From the NCBI RefSeq assembly GCF_009363715.1, contig NZ_CP045404.1:2510001-2574000 (forward strand): a stretch of DNA of 64,000 nt. Direction: 5' to 3'. A program made the translations under genes and the position numbers. Numbering within the stretch: the stretch's first letter is position 1; each line of letters starts with the position of its first letter. Positions 50,534-59,554 of this stretch are shown here, one piece after another. Source of the stretch: Roseovarius sp. THAF9 (lineage in GTDB: Bacteria; Pseudomonadota; Alphaproteobacteria; Rhodobacterales; Rhodobacteraceae). Under the pieces are notes generated by a model that had not been told where the DNA came from, made no database searches, and saw only the letters and a program-made list of their open reading frames with translations.

Positions 50534-51685
50534 ATGTCCGAAACCCAAGCCTTCGAAAAACCCGGCCCCGTCGAGGCCGAGCTGCGCTCCGCGATCTCGT
50601 CCACTGAGGAAATCATCGCCGAGGCGCGTGCCGGCCGCATGTTCATCCTTGTCGACCACGAGGACCGCGAGAACGAGGGCGACCTGGTGATACCCGCCGA
50701 ATTCGCCACGGCCGAAGTCATCAACTTCATGGCCACCCACGGCAAGGGCCTCATCTGCCTGCCCATGACGGCCCAAAGGATTGACCGCCTTGGCCTGCCC
50801 ATGATGGCCGTGAACAACTCGTCGCGGCACGAAACCGCCTTCACCGTCAGCATCGAGGCCCGCGAGGGCGTCAGCACCGGCATCTCGGCGGCCGACCGCG
50901 CGCTGACCATATCGACCGCGATCAACGAACAGAACACCCAGGCCCATATCGCCACGCCGGGCCATGTCTTTCCGCTGCGCGCCCGCAACGGTGGCGTCCT
51001 CGTACGCGCCGGCCATACCGAGGCCGCCGTGGACATCTCTCGCCTCGCCGGCCTCAACCCCTCCGGCGTGATCTGCGAGATCATGAAGGACGACGGCACC
51101 ATGGCCCGCCTGCCCGACCTTGTGGAGTTCGCCAAGACCCACGGCATGAAGATCGGCACCATCTCCGACCTCATCGCCTATCGCCACAAGCACGACAACC
51201 TCGTGCGCGAGGTCCGGCGCGAAACCATCACGTCCTCGCACGGCGGAGAATGGGACATGCGCATCTTCGCCGACCAGATCACCGATACCGAGCATGTCGT
51301 ACTGTCCAAGGGCGACATCACCGATGGCAAACCGGTGCTTGCCCGCACCCACGCGCTCAACGCGCTCGAGGACGTGCTGGGCATCGGGCTCGAGGCCAGC
51401 CCCGCCGGCCCGACCGGCAAGCTGCCCCGTGCCATGAACATCATCGCCCGCGAAGGCCGCGGCGCCGTCTTCCTCTTCCGCCAGCCCCGGCCCAGCCTCG
51501 CCTCGGAAATGGAAGAGGACGACACGCCGCGCACCATCAAACAGACGGGCCTTGGCGCTCAGATCATGTCCACGATGGGCCTGCACGAACTGATCCTCGT
51601 CACCGACAGCCCGAATACCCGTTACCTCGGGCTCGACGCCTACGGCATCAGCATCGTCGGCACGCACCGCCTCAGCGAAGGATAA
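50534..51685 (+). CDS. ribB: 3,4-dihydroxy-2-butanone 4-phosphate synthase with degenerate GTP cyclohydrolase II domain
   Basis: 383 residues. The N-terminal RibB domain is complete: VDHEDRENEGDLVIPAEF and ARNGGVLVRAGHTEAAVDIS. The C-terminal part is homologous to RibA but where a zinc-binding CxxCH-type loop belongs (RVHSEC...RCDCG) it reads LARTHALNALEDVLG, with no cysteine. So only the RibB activity is expected, and the C-terminal part is probably a non-catalytic or regulatory module of the kind named RibX. ribH follows after 4 bp. Confidence 0.9.
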   Translation: MSETQAFEKPGPVEAELRSAISSTEEIIAEARAGRMFILVDHEDRENEGDLVIPAEFATAEVINFMATHGKGLICLPMTAQRIDRLGLPMMAVNNSSRHETAFTVSIEAREGVSTGISAADRALTISTAINEQNTQAHIATPGHVFPLRARNGGVLVRAGHTEAAVDISRLAGLNPSGVICEIMKDDGTMARLPDLVEFAKTHGMKIGTISDLIAYRHKHDNLVREVRRETITSSHGGEWDMRIFADQITDTEHVVLSKGDITDGKPVLARTHALNALEDVLGIGLEASPAGPTGKLPRAMNIIAREGRGAVFLFRQPRPSLASEMEEDDTPRTIKQTGLGAQIMSTMGLHELILVTDSPNTRYLGLDAYGISIVGTHRLSEG

Positions 51686-51689
51686 CGCC

Positions 51690-52232
51690 ATGGCCGGAAC
51701 CGAATACACCCTGCCCCGCGCCACGTTCGACAAGCCCGTGAAACTGCTGATCGTCGTGGCCCCCTTCTACCGCGACATCGCCGACATGATGATCGACGGG
51801 GCAAAGGCCGAGATCGAAGCCTCCGGCGCTACTTACGACCTCATCGAAGTGCCCGGCGCGCTTGAAATCCCCACCTCCATCGGCATCGCCGAGCGCCTGT
51901 CGAACTTCGACGGCTACGTGGCGCTAGGCTGCGTCATCCGCGGCGCCACCACCCATTACGAGACTGTGTGCAACGATTCCAGCCGCGGCATCACCCTGCT
52001 GGGCCTTCAGGGCCTGTGCATCGGCAATGGCATCCTCACGGTCGAAAACCGCGATCAGGCCGTGGAACGCGCCGACCCCGACCAGATGAACAAGGGCGCA
52101 GGCGCCGCCGCCGCCGCCCTGCACCTCATTGCGCTCACCCGCAAATGGGGCACCCGCAAGGGCGTCGGCTTCATGCCCGACGCCGAGGAATACAAGCTCG
52201 CAGGCGAGCTCAAGGACAACCCCACCGCATGA
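51690..52232 (+). CDS. ribH: 6,7-dimethyl-8-ribityllumazine synthase RibH
   Basis: 180 residues. Condenses the RibB product with the pyrimidine dione intermediate. The signatures IEVPGALEIPTSIG, ALGCVIRGATTHYETVC and ILTVENRDQAVER are all present. It has a slightly longer C-terminal tail (EYKLAGELKDNPTA). The stop overlaps the nusB start (ATGA). Confidence 0.96.
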   Translation: MAGTEYTLPRATFDKPVKLLIVVAPFYRDIADMMIDGAKAEIEASGATYDLIEVPGALEIPTSIGIAERLSNFDGYVALGCVIRGATTHYETVCNDSSRGITLLGLQGLCIGNGILTVENRDQAVERADPDQMNKGAGAAAAALHLIALTRKWGTRKGVGFMPDAEEYKLAGELKDNPTA

Positions 52233-52702
52233 CCGAACTATCCGGCAACCAGAAACGCAAGATGCGCTCCGCCGCGCGGCTCTACGCAGTGCAGGCGCTC
52301 TTTCAGATGGAACATTCCAGCCAGTCCTATGAGACGATCATCCGCGAATTCCTCGATTTCCGCTTTGGACAGGAATACGAGGAAGGCATCGAGATGGCCG
52401 ACGGCGATATCGACCTCTTTCGCCAACTGGTCGAGCAGGCCGTGAACTGGCAATCCAAGATCGACCAGATGACCGACCGCGCACTGGTGGCGAAATGGCC
52501 CATCGCGCGCATCGACCCCACCCTGCGCGCGGTGTTCCGCGCCGCCGGGGCGGAGTTCCTCGAAGGTGAGGCACCGGTCAAGGTCGTCATCAACGAATTC
52601 GTCGACGTCGCCCGCAGCTTCTATCCCGAGGGCAAGGAAGGCAGCTTCGTCAACGCCGTGCTCGATCACATGGCCCGCGAGGCCAAACCCGAAGCGTTCT
52701 GA
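52229..52702 (+). CDS. nusB: Transcription antitermination factor NusB
   Basis: 157 residues, all-alpha NusB fold. The N-terminal RSAARLYAVQALFQMEHS and C-terminal EAPVKVVINEFVDVARSF and GSFVNAVLDHMA are typical. It binds boxA RNA with NusE/S10. The start overlaps the ribH stop; the ribH-nusB order is widespread. Confidence 0.95.
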   Translation: MTELSGNQKRKMRSAARLYAVQALFQMEHSSQSYETIIREFLDFRFGQEYEEGIEMADGDIDLFRQLVEQAVNWQSKIDQMTDRALVAKWPIARIDPTLRAVFRAAGAEFLEGEAPVKVVINEFVDVARSFYPEGKEGSFVNAVLDHMAREAKPEAF

Positions 52703-52727
52703 CCGGGCCCACGCCAATCCACCCGCC

Positions 52728-52748
52728 GTCCCGGACTTGATCCGGGAC
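52728..52748. repeat. GTCCCGG-type inverted repeat, copy 3
   Basis: GTCCCGGACTTGATCCGGGA then C. It is 26 bp after nusB and 12 bp before the next repeat. Confidence 0.7.
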
Positions 52749-52760
52749 CTCGAACGCCGA

Positions 52761-52784
52761 CGTAGGGTGGGGTTTCACCCCACC
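52761..52784. repeat. GTAGGGTGGG-type inverted repeat, copy C
   Basis: CGTAGGGTGGGGTTTCACCC then CACC, with GGTGGGG/CCCCACC arms. Between nusB and the MFS gene, which converge. Confidence 0.75.
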
Positions 52785-52796
52785 TCGGCGCGCACC

Positions 52797-54053
52797 TCAA
52801 TTGTCCTTGTCGTCGTCCTCACCCTGCTCGGCCGACCACGCGCCCGCCGCTTCGACCACGAAGGCCGTTGAGGCCGGCAGCACGCCAAGGTAACTCTCGG
52901 TCTCCTCCACCGGCGTCGCCGCCCGTTTCGTCATTCGGTAAGCGGCATAGACCGCAATCGCCGCAAACGACGACGCCAGCACCAGCCAGAAAGCCGAGGG
53001 TCCCATAAGGCCCATCACCCAACCCGCTGCCAGCGGGCCCACGATCGCCCCGATCCCGAAGGTCAGCACCAGCCCGCCTGACGCCGAGGCCATGTCCTCC
53101 ACCGGCAAATGGTCGTTGGTATAGGCCAGCAGCAATGCGTAAAGCGGCGTCGTCACCCCCCCGGTCAGGAACGCCGCCGCCATCAACGGCCAGTACGTGC
53201 CCCCCATGACCCAGCCCAGCAAGCAGAACCCAGCCCCCAGCGCCGCGGCGCCGAAGATCACCTTGCGCCGGTCGATCCTGTCCGACAGCCAGCCAATGGG
53301 ATATTGCAGCACCAGCGCGCCGCCGAACAGCATCGCGATGAACAGCGCGATCTCGCCCTTGCCCATCCCGATTTGCGCGCCATAGACCGCACCCATCCCC
53401 GACTGCGTGGCGTAGAGGCTCCCCAGCAGGAAAATCCCCACCGTGCCCAGTGGCGAGCCCGTGAACAACTCACGCAACGGCATCGCGCGGGTGACTTCCG
53501 CCGCCGGCACCGGCGTGACGGACAAGAGGATCGGCGCAAAGGACACCGACACCAGGATCGACGCCCCGATGAACAGCGACGCACCCGCCGTCTCGCCCAG
53601 GTTCAGCAGGCCCTGCGCCCCGATGATACCCAACGTCTGCGCAATCATGTAGGCCGACAGGATCTTGCCGCGCGTTTCGTTCGTGGCCGCGTTGTTCAGC
53701 CAGCTTTCCGCGGTGACATAAATCCCCGACATGGCAAACCCGATCAGGATGCGCAGCAGCGTCCACGCCCACGGCTCCGCTAGCAGCGGAAAGGCGATCA
53801 GCCCCGCCGACATGAAGCTGCCCAGTGCCGCGAACACCCGCACATGCCCGACCCGGCGGATCAGGCGCGGCGCATACCGCGCGCCCAGCAGGTACCCCAC
53901 GAAATAGCCCGAGGTCACAACCGCCAACTCGGCCGAGGAAAACCCCTCGATATCGCCGCGCAAGCCGATCAGCGTGAAATGCATGCCGTTGCCCAGCATG
54001 ATCAGCACGATACCGATCAGCAGCGCCCAGATCCCCGCAAAAGCCTGAAACAT
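52797..54053 (-). CDS. MFS transporter (YcaD-like)
   Basis: 418 residues, about twelve helices. The first half has LGARYAPRLIRRVGHVRVFA between helices 2 and 3 and the second half YPIGWLSDRIDRRKVIFGA, the two MFS loop signatures. The C-terminus is soluble and acidic. The substrate is unknown. Confidence 0.9.
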   Translation of the reverse strand: MFQAFAGIWALLIGIVLIMLGNGMHFTLIGLRGDIEGFSSAELAVVTSGYFVGYLLGARYAPRLIRRVGHVRVFAALGSFMSAGLIAFPLLAEPWAWTLLRILIGFAMSGIYVTAESWLNNAATNETRGKILSAYMIAQTLGIIGAQGLLNLGETAGASLFIGASILVSVSFAPILLSVTPVPAAEVTRAMPLRELFTGSPLGTVGIFLLGSLYATQSGMGAVYGAQIGMGKGEIALFIAMLFGGALVLQYPIGWLSDRIDRRKVIFGAAALGAGFCLLGWVMGGTYWPLMAAAFLTGGVTTPLYALLLAYTNDHLPVEDMASASGGLVLTFGIGAIVGPLAAGWVMGLMGPSAFWLVLASSFAAIAVYAAYRMTKRAATPVEETESYLGVLPASTAFVVEAAGAWSAEQGEDDDKDN

Positions 54054-54160
54054 CGCGTATCCTTTCGATACGGCAGCCCCTGTGCCCTGCCGCCACTCCT
54101 GTCAGCTTCACCGATCGCCGTCGTCCCACCGACGCAGCGTTGGCTTCGGCCCGCGACACC

Positions 54161-54186
54161 GCGTAGGGTGAGTGAAAACCCACGCG
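54161..54186. repeat. GTAGGGTGGG-type inverted repeat, copy D
   Basis: GCGTAGGGTGAGTGAAAACC then CACGCG. It separates the MFS gene from DUF3422; one arm has GTGAGTG in place of GTGGGTG. Confidence 0.7.
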
Positions 54187-54190
54187 GCTC

Positions 54191-55471
54191 CTAATCCAAC
54201 TTCTCGCGCACCCGCTTGATCATCCACCACACCGCCGCCACCACCGGCAGCGCCACGATCGCCGTCAGCATTTCCTTAGACAGCTCCGTCGGCTCGGTCA
54301 GCGGGTACAGCAGATACCCCGCCAGCGACACCGCGTAGTAACTGATCGCCACCACCGACAGCCCCTCGACCGTGCGCTGCAGGCGCAACTGCAAGTCCGC
54401 CCGCCTGTTCATGCTCTCCAGCAAATCCTGGTTCTGCGCGCTGCGCTCCACGTCCACCCGCGTCCGCAAGAGCTCGCCCGCGCGCATCGCCCGATCCGAC
54501 ATCGCGTCCAGCCTGTCCTTGGTGGACCGGACCGTGCGCATCGCCGGATCATAGCGCCGCATCATGAACTCGCCAAAGGTCTGCCGCCCGTTGAACCGCT
54601 CCTCGCGCAGCACGGTGATGCGCTGCTTCACGATCTGCTCATAGGCCGACGTCGCGCCAAAGCGATAGGACGACCGCGCCACCATCCCCTCCAGCTTGGC
54701 CGAGATCTCCAGCAGATCGTCCAGCGTGTCCTCCGCGGCCACCGACCCGCCCGGCATGTTGCTGATCAGATGGGTCAGCCGCTCTTCCAGCGCGCCCATG
54801 TCGGGCCGCATCTCGCCCACCCGGGCAAAGCCCAGCATCGACATGGTCTTGTAGGTCTCGATCTCGAACAGGCGCTGCACCACGCGCCCCATGCGCCGCG
54901 TGCCAATATCCGCCGACGCATTGACCATGAACCGCAGATGCCCCGCCGGATCGATCCGGAAATCCCCCGCGATGATCGCACTGTCATCCAGCACCCGCGC
55001 CACGGCCACACTATCGGCCACGAACCAGTCGTGGATGTTCTGGCGCACCGTATCGTCATCCTTCTGCGTTTCGATCCGTACCATGGCCGAGGTCATCCGG
55101 TGCCCCGGGGCCTCGCTCAGCCAATCCGACGGTAAGACCTCGAAATCCGCCGGATCGAAGGGGCGGTCGCTGACCCCGTCACGGAACGCGGTATATGTGA
55201 CGAACTCGGTATGCCGCTCCCATTTCAAATGGTGCTTGCCGATATCACCCGAATAATGCGAGGCACCCGGCTTGGGATGCGCCGCGCCATAGCGGTCCAG
55301 CAGCGCCGTCAGATGCGCCAGGTCATCACCCCTGTCCCGCGCGGCCGCCCCCTCGACCCGCTTGATCGCCAGAAACACGCCGGTCGCCGGCGCGCTCAGA
55401 TTGGGAAAGGGCCGCGCGTGCAGCTCGTTGGACAGCTCGAATCGCAGCGGATGATCTTCAATGGGCGGCAT
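54191..55471 (-). CDS. DUF3422 family membrane protein
   Basis: 426 residues. The N-terminal part shows the family opening LRFELSNELHARPFPNL and HYSGDIGKHHLKWERHTEF. Then comes a helical region and, at the C-terminus, two membrane helices (VVAISYYAVSLAGYLLYPL and MLTAIVALPVVAAVWWMI) with a basic tail. The family function is unknown; a role in the inner membrane is inferred. Confidence 0.88.
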   Translation of the reverse strand: MPPIEDHPLRFELSNELHARPFPNLSAPATGVFLAIKRVEGAAARDRGDDLAHLTALLDRYGAAHPKPGASHYSGDIGKHHLKWERHTEFVTYTAFRDGVSDRPFDPADFEVLPSDWLSEAPGHRMTSAMVRIETQKDDDTVRQNIHDWFVADSVAVARVLDDSAIIAGDFRIDPAGHLRFMVNASADIGTRRMGRVVQRLFEIETYKTMSMLGFARVGEMRPDMGALEERLTHLISNMPGGSVAAEDTLDDLLEISAKLEGMVARSSYRFGATSAYEQIVKQRITVLREERFNGRQTFGEFMMRRYDPAMRTVRSTKDRLDAMSDRAMRAGELLRTRVDVERSAQNQDLLESMNRRADLQLRLQRTVEGLSVVAISYYAVSLAGYLLYPLTEPTELSKEMLTAIVALPVVAAVWWMIKRVREKLD

Positions 55472-55631
55472 GGCTCTCGCGTCCTGAGGTTTCCCGGCAC
55501 CCTAGCGATACGATCCAGGGATGAAAATAGATTGAAACGCACTTTCAATGACTTACTGGAATGCAACCGTATACTGGCGCAAATTTAGCCGGTTTCGGTC
55601 CTGAACGCACGATCCTGCATCCAAGCGCATT

Positions 55632-55656
55632 GTAGGGTGGGTGAAAACCCACGCGC
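55632..55656. repeat. GTAGGGTGGG-type inverted repeat, copy E
   Basis: GTAGGGTGGGTGAAAACCCA then CGCGCC, arms GTGGGT and ACCCAC. It lies in the gap between DUF3422 and pntB (55472-55764), which holds no gene. Confidence 0.75.
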
Positions 55657-55714
55657 CTCAAACCCACCGCGACAATACTACCATTCGTTCCGGACCTCTG
55701 CCTCAGCTCCAACG

Positions 55715-55739
55715 AAAAAGGCCCACCAACCGGCGGGCC
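55715..55739 (-). terminator. Rho-independent terminator of pntAB
   Basis: On the minus strand GGCCCGCC, loop GGTT, GGTGGGCC, then TTTTT (55719-55715), about 26 bp after the pntB stop. Confidence 0.8.
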
Positions 55740-55764
55740 CTCTCCAATTGCGTCCGAGCAAAAA

Positions 55765-57249
55765 CTACCCAATCTTCGACAACAACGCGCTCACGCTGTC
55801 CTTGGCGTCGCCATAGAACATCCGCGTGTTGTCCTTGAAGAACAGCGGGTTCTCAATGCCGGAATACCCCGTGCCCTGCCCGCGCTTGGACACGAAGACG
55901 TTCTTGGCCTTCCAGACCTCCAGCACCGGCATGCCCGCAATGGGGCTGTTGGGATCGTCCTGCGCGGCGGGGTTCACGATGTCGTTCGAGCCGATCACGA
56001 TCACCACGTCGGTATCGGGGAAATCGTCGTTGATCTCCTCCATCTCCAGCACGATGTCATACGGCACCTTGGCCTCGGCCAGCAGCACGTTCATGTGCCC
56101 CGGCAGACGCCCCGCCACGGGGTGAATGGCGAACCGCACTTCCTTGCCTTGCGCCCGCAGCTTGTTGGTCAGCTCGCTGACCGCCTGCTGCGCCTGCGCC
56201 ACTGCCATGCCATAGCCCGGCACGATGATCACGCTGTCGGCTTCGTTCAGGGCATTGGCCACGCCGTCGGCGTCGATCGGCACCTGTTCGCCCTCGACTT
56301 CCGCCGCCGGACCACCCGCGCCGCCAAAGCCGCCCAGGATCACGCTGACAAAGGACCGGTTCATGGCTTTGCACATGATGTAGCTCAGGATCGCACCCGA
56401 GGACCCAACAAGCGCACCCACAACGATCAAGAGGTCATTGCCCAGGCTGAAGCCGATGGCCGCCGCCGCCCAGCCGGAATAGCTGTTCAGCATCGAGACC
56501 ACCACGGGCATGTCAGCGCCGCCGATCCCCATGATCAGGTGATAGCCGATGAAGAGCGCGAGCAGCGTCAGAACGACCAGCGTCCAGCTGCCCGACCCGC
56601 TCAGGTACATGATCGCCAGCACCAGCGACAAGGCTGCCGCCGCCGCGTTCAGGATATGCCCGCCCGGCAGCTTGGTGGCGGCCGAGTCGACCTTGCCCGC
56701 CAGCTTGCCATAGGCAATCACCGACCCGGTGAAGGTCACCGCCCCGATCCAGATGCCCAGCACCAGCTCGACCTTCAGGATCGACACTTCCACTGCCGTC
56801 TTCTTGGCGACGATCGCGGCGAACCCGGTGAACTGCTTGGCGAAGGCCACGCCTTCCGCCGTCACTTCCTCGGGCCGCGGGAAGGGCAGGCCCGCATCGG
56901 CGAACTGCGCCGCGACACGGCCCAGCTCGATATCCGCGTTGAAGCCCACGAAGACTGCGGCCAGACCGACGAGCGAGTGCATGATCGCCACCAGCTCGGG
57001 CATCTGCGTCATCTGCACCTTGGTGGCCAGCTGATAGCCCACCACGGCGCCGCCCGCGATCATGATCAGCGACACCAGCCACAAGCCCGCACCCGGACCG
57101 ATCAGCGTCGCCAGAACGGCAATCGCCATACCGGCGATGCCGTACCAAACCGCACGTTTCGCACTTTCCTGCCCCGACAGACCGCCCAGGCTGAGGATGA
57201 AGAGAACTGCCGCGACCGCATAGGCCGCAATGGTAAATCCGAAATCCAT
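55765..57249 (-). CDS. pntB: NAD(P) transhydrogenase subunit beta PntB
   Basis: 494 residues. The first 290 or so form eight or nine membrane helices of domain II ([38 protein letters not shown]). The C-terminal domain III binds NADP(H): [20 protein letters not shown] and [20 protein letters not shown]. With PntA it uses the proton gradient to make NADPH from NADH. It starts 14 bp after pntA and ends at a clear terminator. Confidence 0.97.
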   Translation of the reverse strand: MDFGFTIAAYAVAAVLFILSLGGLSGQESAKRAVWYGIAGMAIAVLATLIGPGAGLWLVSLIMIAGGAVVGYQLATKVQMTQMPELVAIMHSLVGLAAVFVGFNADIELGRVAAQFADAGLPFPRPEEVTAEGVAFAKQFTGFAAIVAKKTAVEVSILKVELVLGIWIGAVTFTGSVIAYGKLAGKVDSAATKLPGGHILNAAAAALSLVLAIMYLSGSGSWTLVVLTLLALFIGYHLIMGIGGADMPVVVSMLNSYSGWAAAAIGFSLGNDLLIVVGALVGSSGAILSYIMCKAMNRSFVSVILGGFGGAGGPAAEVEGEQVPIDADGVANALNEADSVIIVPGYGMAVAQAQQAVSELTNKLRAQGKEVRFAIHPVAGRLPGHMNVLLAEAKVPYDIVLEMEEINDDFPDTDVVIVIGSNDIVNPAAQDDPNSPIAGMPVLEVWKAKNVFVSKRGQGTGYSGIENPLFFKDNTRMFYGDAKDSVSALLSKIG

Positions 57250-57263
57250 CGTCTCTTACCCCC

Positions 57264-58838
57264 TTACGATTTCTGGAACATGGCGAGCATGCGCCGTGTC
57301 ACCAGGAAGCCGCCGAAAATGTTGATCGCCGCCATGAAAATGCCAAGACCTGCCAGCAGCGTGATGAGGTAGGAGGTCGAGCCGATCTGCATCAGCGCGC
57401 CCAGGATGATGATCGACGAAATCGCGTTCGTCACGGCCATAAGCGGCGTGTGCAGGCTGTGCGCCACGCCCCAGATCACCTGGAACCCGATAAAGACCGA
57501 CAGCACGAAGACGATGAAGTGCTGCATGAAGCTCGCCGGCGCCACGGTGCCGACCAGCAGCACCAGGAACGCCCCGACACCCAGCAAGCCCACCTGGTTC
57601 ATCGTCTGCTTCTTGAAGGCCGCCACTTCCTGCGCCTTCTTCTCTTCGGGCGTCAGTTCCTTGGGCTTTTCCTTTTTCGGGGCCGCCGCAATGGCTGAAA
57701 CCTTGGGCGGTGGCGGCGGATAGGTGATCTCGCCACCGTGGGTGACCGTCGCGCCCCGGATCACGTCGTCTTCCATGTTGTGATCGACCTTGCCGTCCTT
57801 CTCGGGCGTCAGGTCGGTCATCATGTGACGGATGTTGGTGGCGTAAAGCGTCGAGGACTGCGTCGCCATCCGGCTGGGGAAGTCCGTGTAACCGACGATG
57901 GTCACGCCGTTGTCGGTAACGATCTTCTCGTCCTTCTGGGTCAGTTCGCAGTTGCCACCGCGCTCGGCGGCCAGGTCCACGATGACCGAGCCGTTCTTCA
58001 TCATCTCGACCATGTCCTTGGTCCACAGAACCGGCGCGGGCCGGTTCGGGATCAGGGCCGTGGTGATGACGATGTCGATATCCGGCGCCATCTCGCGGAA
58101 CTTTTCCAGCTGCTTTTCCTGGAACTCGGGGCTGGACGGCGCGGCATACCCGCCGGTCGACGAGCCATCCTGCTGTTCTTCCTCGAAATCGAGGAACACG
58201 AACTCGGCACCCATCGATTCGATCTGCTCGGCCACTTCGGGCCGAACGTCGAACGCATAGGTGATCGCGCCCAGGCTGGTCGAAGTGCCGATCGCGGCAA
58301 GCCCCGCCACACCGGCGCCGACCACCAGCACCTTGGCCGGGTTCACCTTGCCCGCCGCGGTCACCTGGCCGGTGAAGAAGCGGCCAAAGTTGTTGCCCGC
58401 CTCGATCACCGCGCGATAGCCGGCGATATTGGCCATGGACGACAGCGCATCCATCTTCTGCGCCCGGGAAATCCGCGGCACCGATTCCATCGCGATGACG
58501 GTCGCGCCCTTCTCGGCGGCGATCTTCATCTGCTCTTCGTTCCCGCCGGGATTGAAGAAGGAAATAAGGGTCTGGCCCTTGGTCAGGCGCTTGACCTCGG
58601 TATCCGTTGGGACGCGCACCTTGGCGATGATGTCACAGGCTTTCCACAAGGCTGCGGGCGACTTGATGATCTCGACACCGGCCTCCTTGTAATCCGCATC
58701 CGTGAACCCCGCGCGCTCTCCCGCGCCGGTCTCGATGGCGCATTCATGGCCCAGTTTCTGAAGTTGCAGGGCCGAGTCGGGCGTCATCGCGACGCGCGCC
58801 TCACCCTCCATCACCTCTTTTGGTGTTCCGATCTTCAA
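57264..58838 (-). CDS. pntA: NAD(P) transhydrogenase subunit alpha PntA
   Basis: 524 residues. Domain I resembles alanine dehydrogenase (MKIGTPKEVMEGEARVAM, VLVVGAGVAGLAAIGTSTSL with the NAD loop). A Pro/Lys-rich linker precedes the C-terminal membrane helices (FMQHFIVFVLSVFIGFQVIW). The subunit is undivided, like that of E. coli, rather than split into alpha1/alpha2 as in some relatives. The start follows the conserved N-terminus. Confidence 0.97.
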   Translation of the reverse strand: MKIGTPKEVMEGEARVAMTPDSALQLQKLGHECAIETGAGERAGFTDADYKEAGVEIIKSPAALWKACDIIAKVRVPTDTEVKRLTKGQTLISFFNPGGNEEQMKIAAEKGATVIAMESVPRISRAQKMDALSSMANIAGYRAVIEAGNNFGRFFTGQVTAAGKVNPAKVLVVGAGVAGLAAIGTSTSLGAITYAFDVRPEVAEQIESMGAEFVFLDFEEEQQDGSSTGGYAAPSSPEFQEKQLEKFREMAPDIDIVITTALIPNRPAPVLWTKDMVEMMKNGSVIVDLAAERGGNCELTQKDEKIVTDNGVTIVGYTDFPSRMATQSSTLYATNIRHMMTDLTPEKDGKVDHNMEDDVIRGATVTHGGEITYPPPPPKVSAIAAAPKKEKPKELTPEEKKAQEVAAFKKQTMNQVGLLGVGAFLVLLVGTVAPASFMQHFIVFVLSVFIGFQVIWGVAHSLHTPLMAVTNAISSIIILGALMQIGSTSYLITLLAGLGIFMAAINIFGGFLVTRRMLAMFQKS

Positions 58839-58971
58839 CTTTCACTCCCCCCGTTTTCTGACGGTCACATGTGGCGGCCCATCGGCCCTGTCGCTTTTCG
58901 CACCCTAAAGGTCGGGCACGCCTTATCACACAAAATTTATCACCTTGGAATGTAGCGATTGTCGCAGGGTG

Positions 58972-59424
58972 TCAAACCCAACGTCGGGTCTTATGACAGT
59001 ATTGCGCGAAATTCATTCGAAACTTTCGTCGCAACCGGTCCTCCTCGGGCAGGATGAAGCGCCGCTCAATCACCCAGACGAAAATCGGCACCAGCGGCAG
59101 GCTCAGCACCGCGTCCCAGCGTAGGATCAGCCCGGCCAGGATCAGCGCGTCGCCCAGGTAAATCGGGTTGCGGCTGCGCTTGTAGATGCCCGACGTGACC
59201 AACCGCTCCGCCTCAAGATGCGGGATCGGCGTGGTCCTGTGGCGCCTGAGCTCCATCAGCGCCAGCGCCATCAGCACCAGCCCCGCGCCCACCAGCAACC
59301 CGCCCGCGAAATCCGCCCAGACCCCGCCAAAGTTCAGCCCCGCCGGGTAGTGCGCCGCCTGCCCCCAGGCCAGCGCCGCCGCCCCGGCCAGCCACATTGG
59401 CGGTATGTCGATCCACTTCAGCAC
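58972..59424 (-). CDS. Isoprenylcysteine/phospholipid methyltransferase-like membrane protein
   Basis: 150 residues. Four or so hydrophobic stretches surround the family signature RLVTSGIYKRSRNPIYLGD and a later EEDRLRRKFRMNFAQYCHKTRRWV. The fold belongs to the PEMT/ICMT superfamily, SAM-dependent methyltransferases of lipids or prenyl-cysteines. The GTG at 59424 is chosen for its SD (GAAGGAG, six bases upstream); an in-frame extension runs through a palindrome and is unlikely. Confidence 0.8.
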   Translation of the reverse strand: MLKWIDIPPMWLAGAAALAWGQAAHYPAGLNFGGVWADFAGGLLVGAGLVLMALALMELRRHRTTPIPHLEAERLVTSGIYKRSRNPIYLGDALILAGLILRWDAVLSLPLVPIFVWVIERRFILPEEDRLRRKFRMNFAQYCHKTRRWV

Positions 59425-59446
59425 ACCGGTCTCCTTCGGGGCGGGC

Positions 59447-59513
59447 CCAAAATTTGCGCAAATTTTGGTATGGAAAATGCGCATTTTCCATTCCGTTTTC
59501 TGCGCAGAAAACG
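59447..59513. repeat. Triple AT-rich palindrome, copy 2
   Basis: Three perfect palindromes with TGCGCA cores: a 22-mer with arms CCAAAATTTGC (59447-59468), GGAAAATGCGCATTTTCC (59472-59489), and CGTTTTCTGCGCAGAAAACG (59494-59513). The order and sequence match copy 1 at 46884-46952. It lies in the 130-bp spacer between divergent genes. Confidence 0.85.
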
Positions 59514-59554
59514 CCCCCTTGGCAAGCCTTGTGCCCTGCGGCACTGTGGATCGC

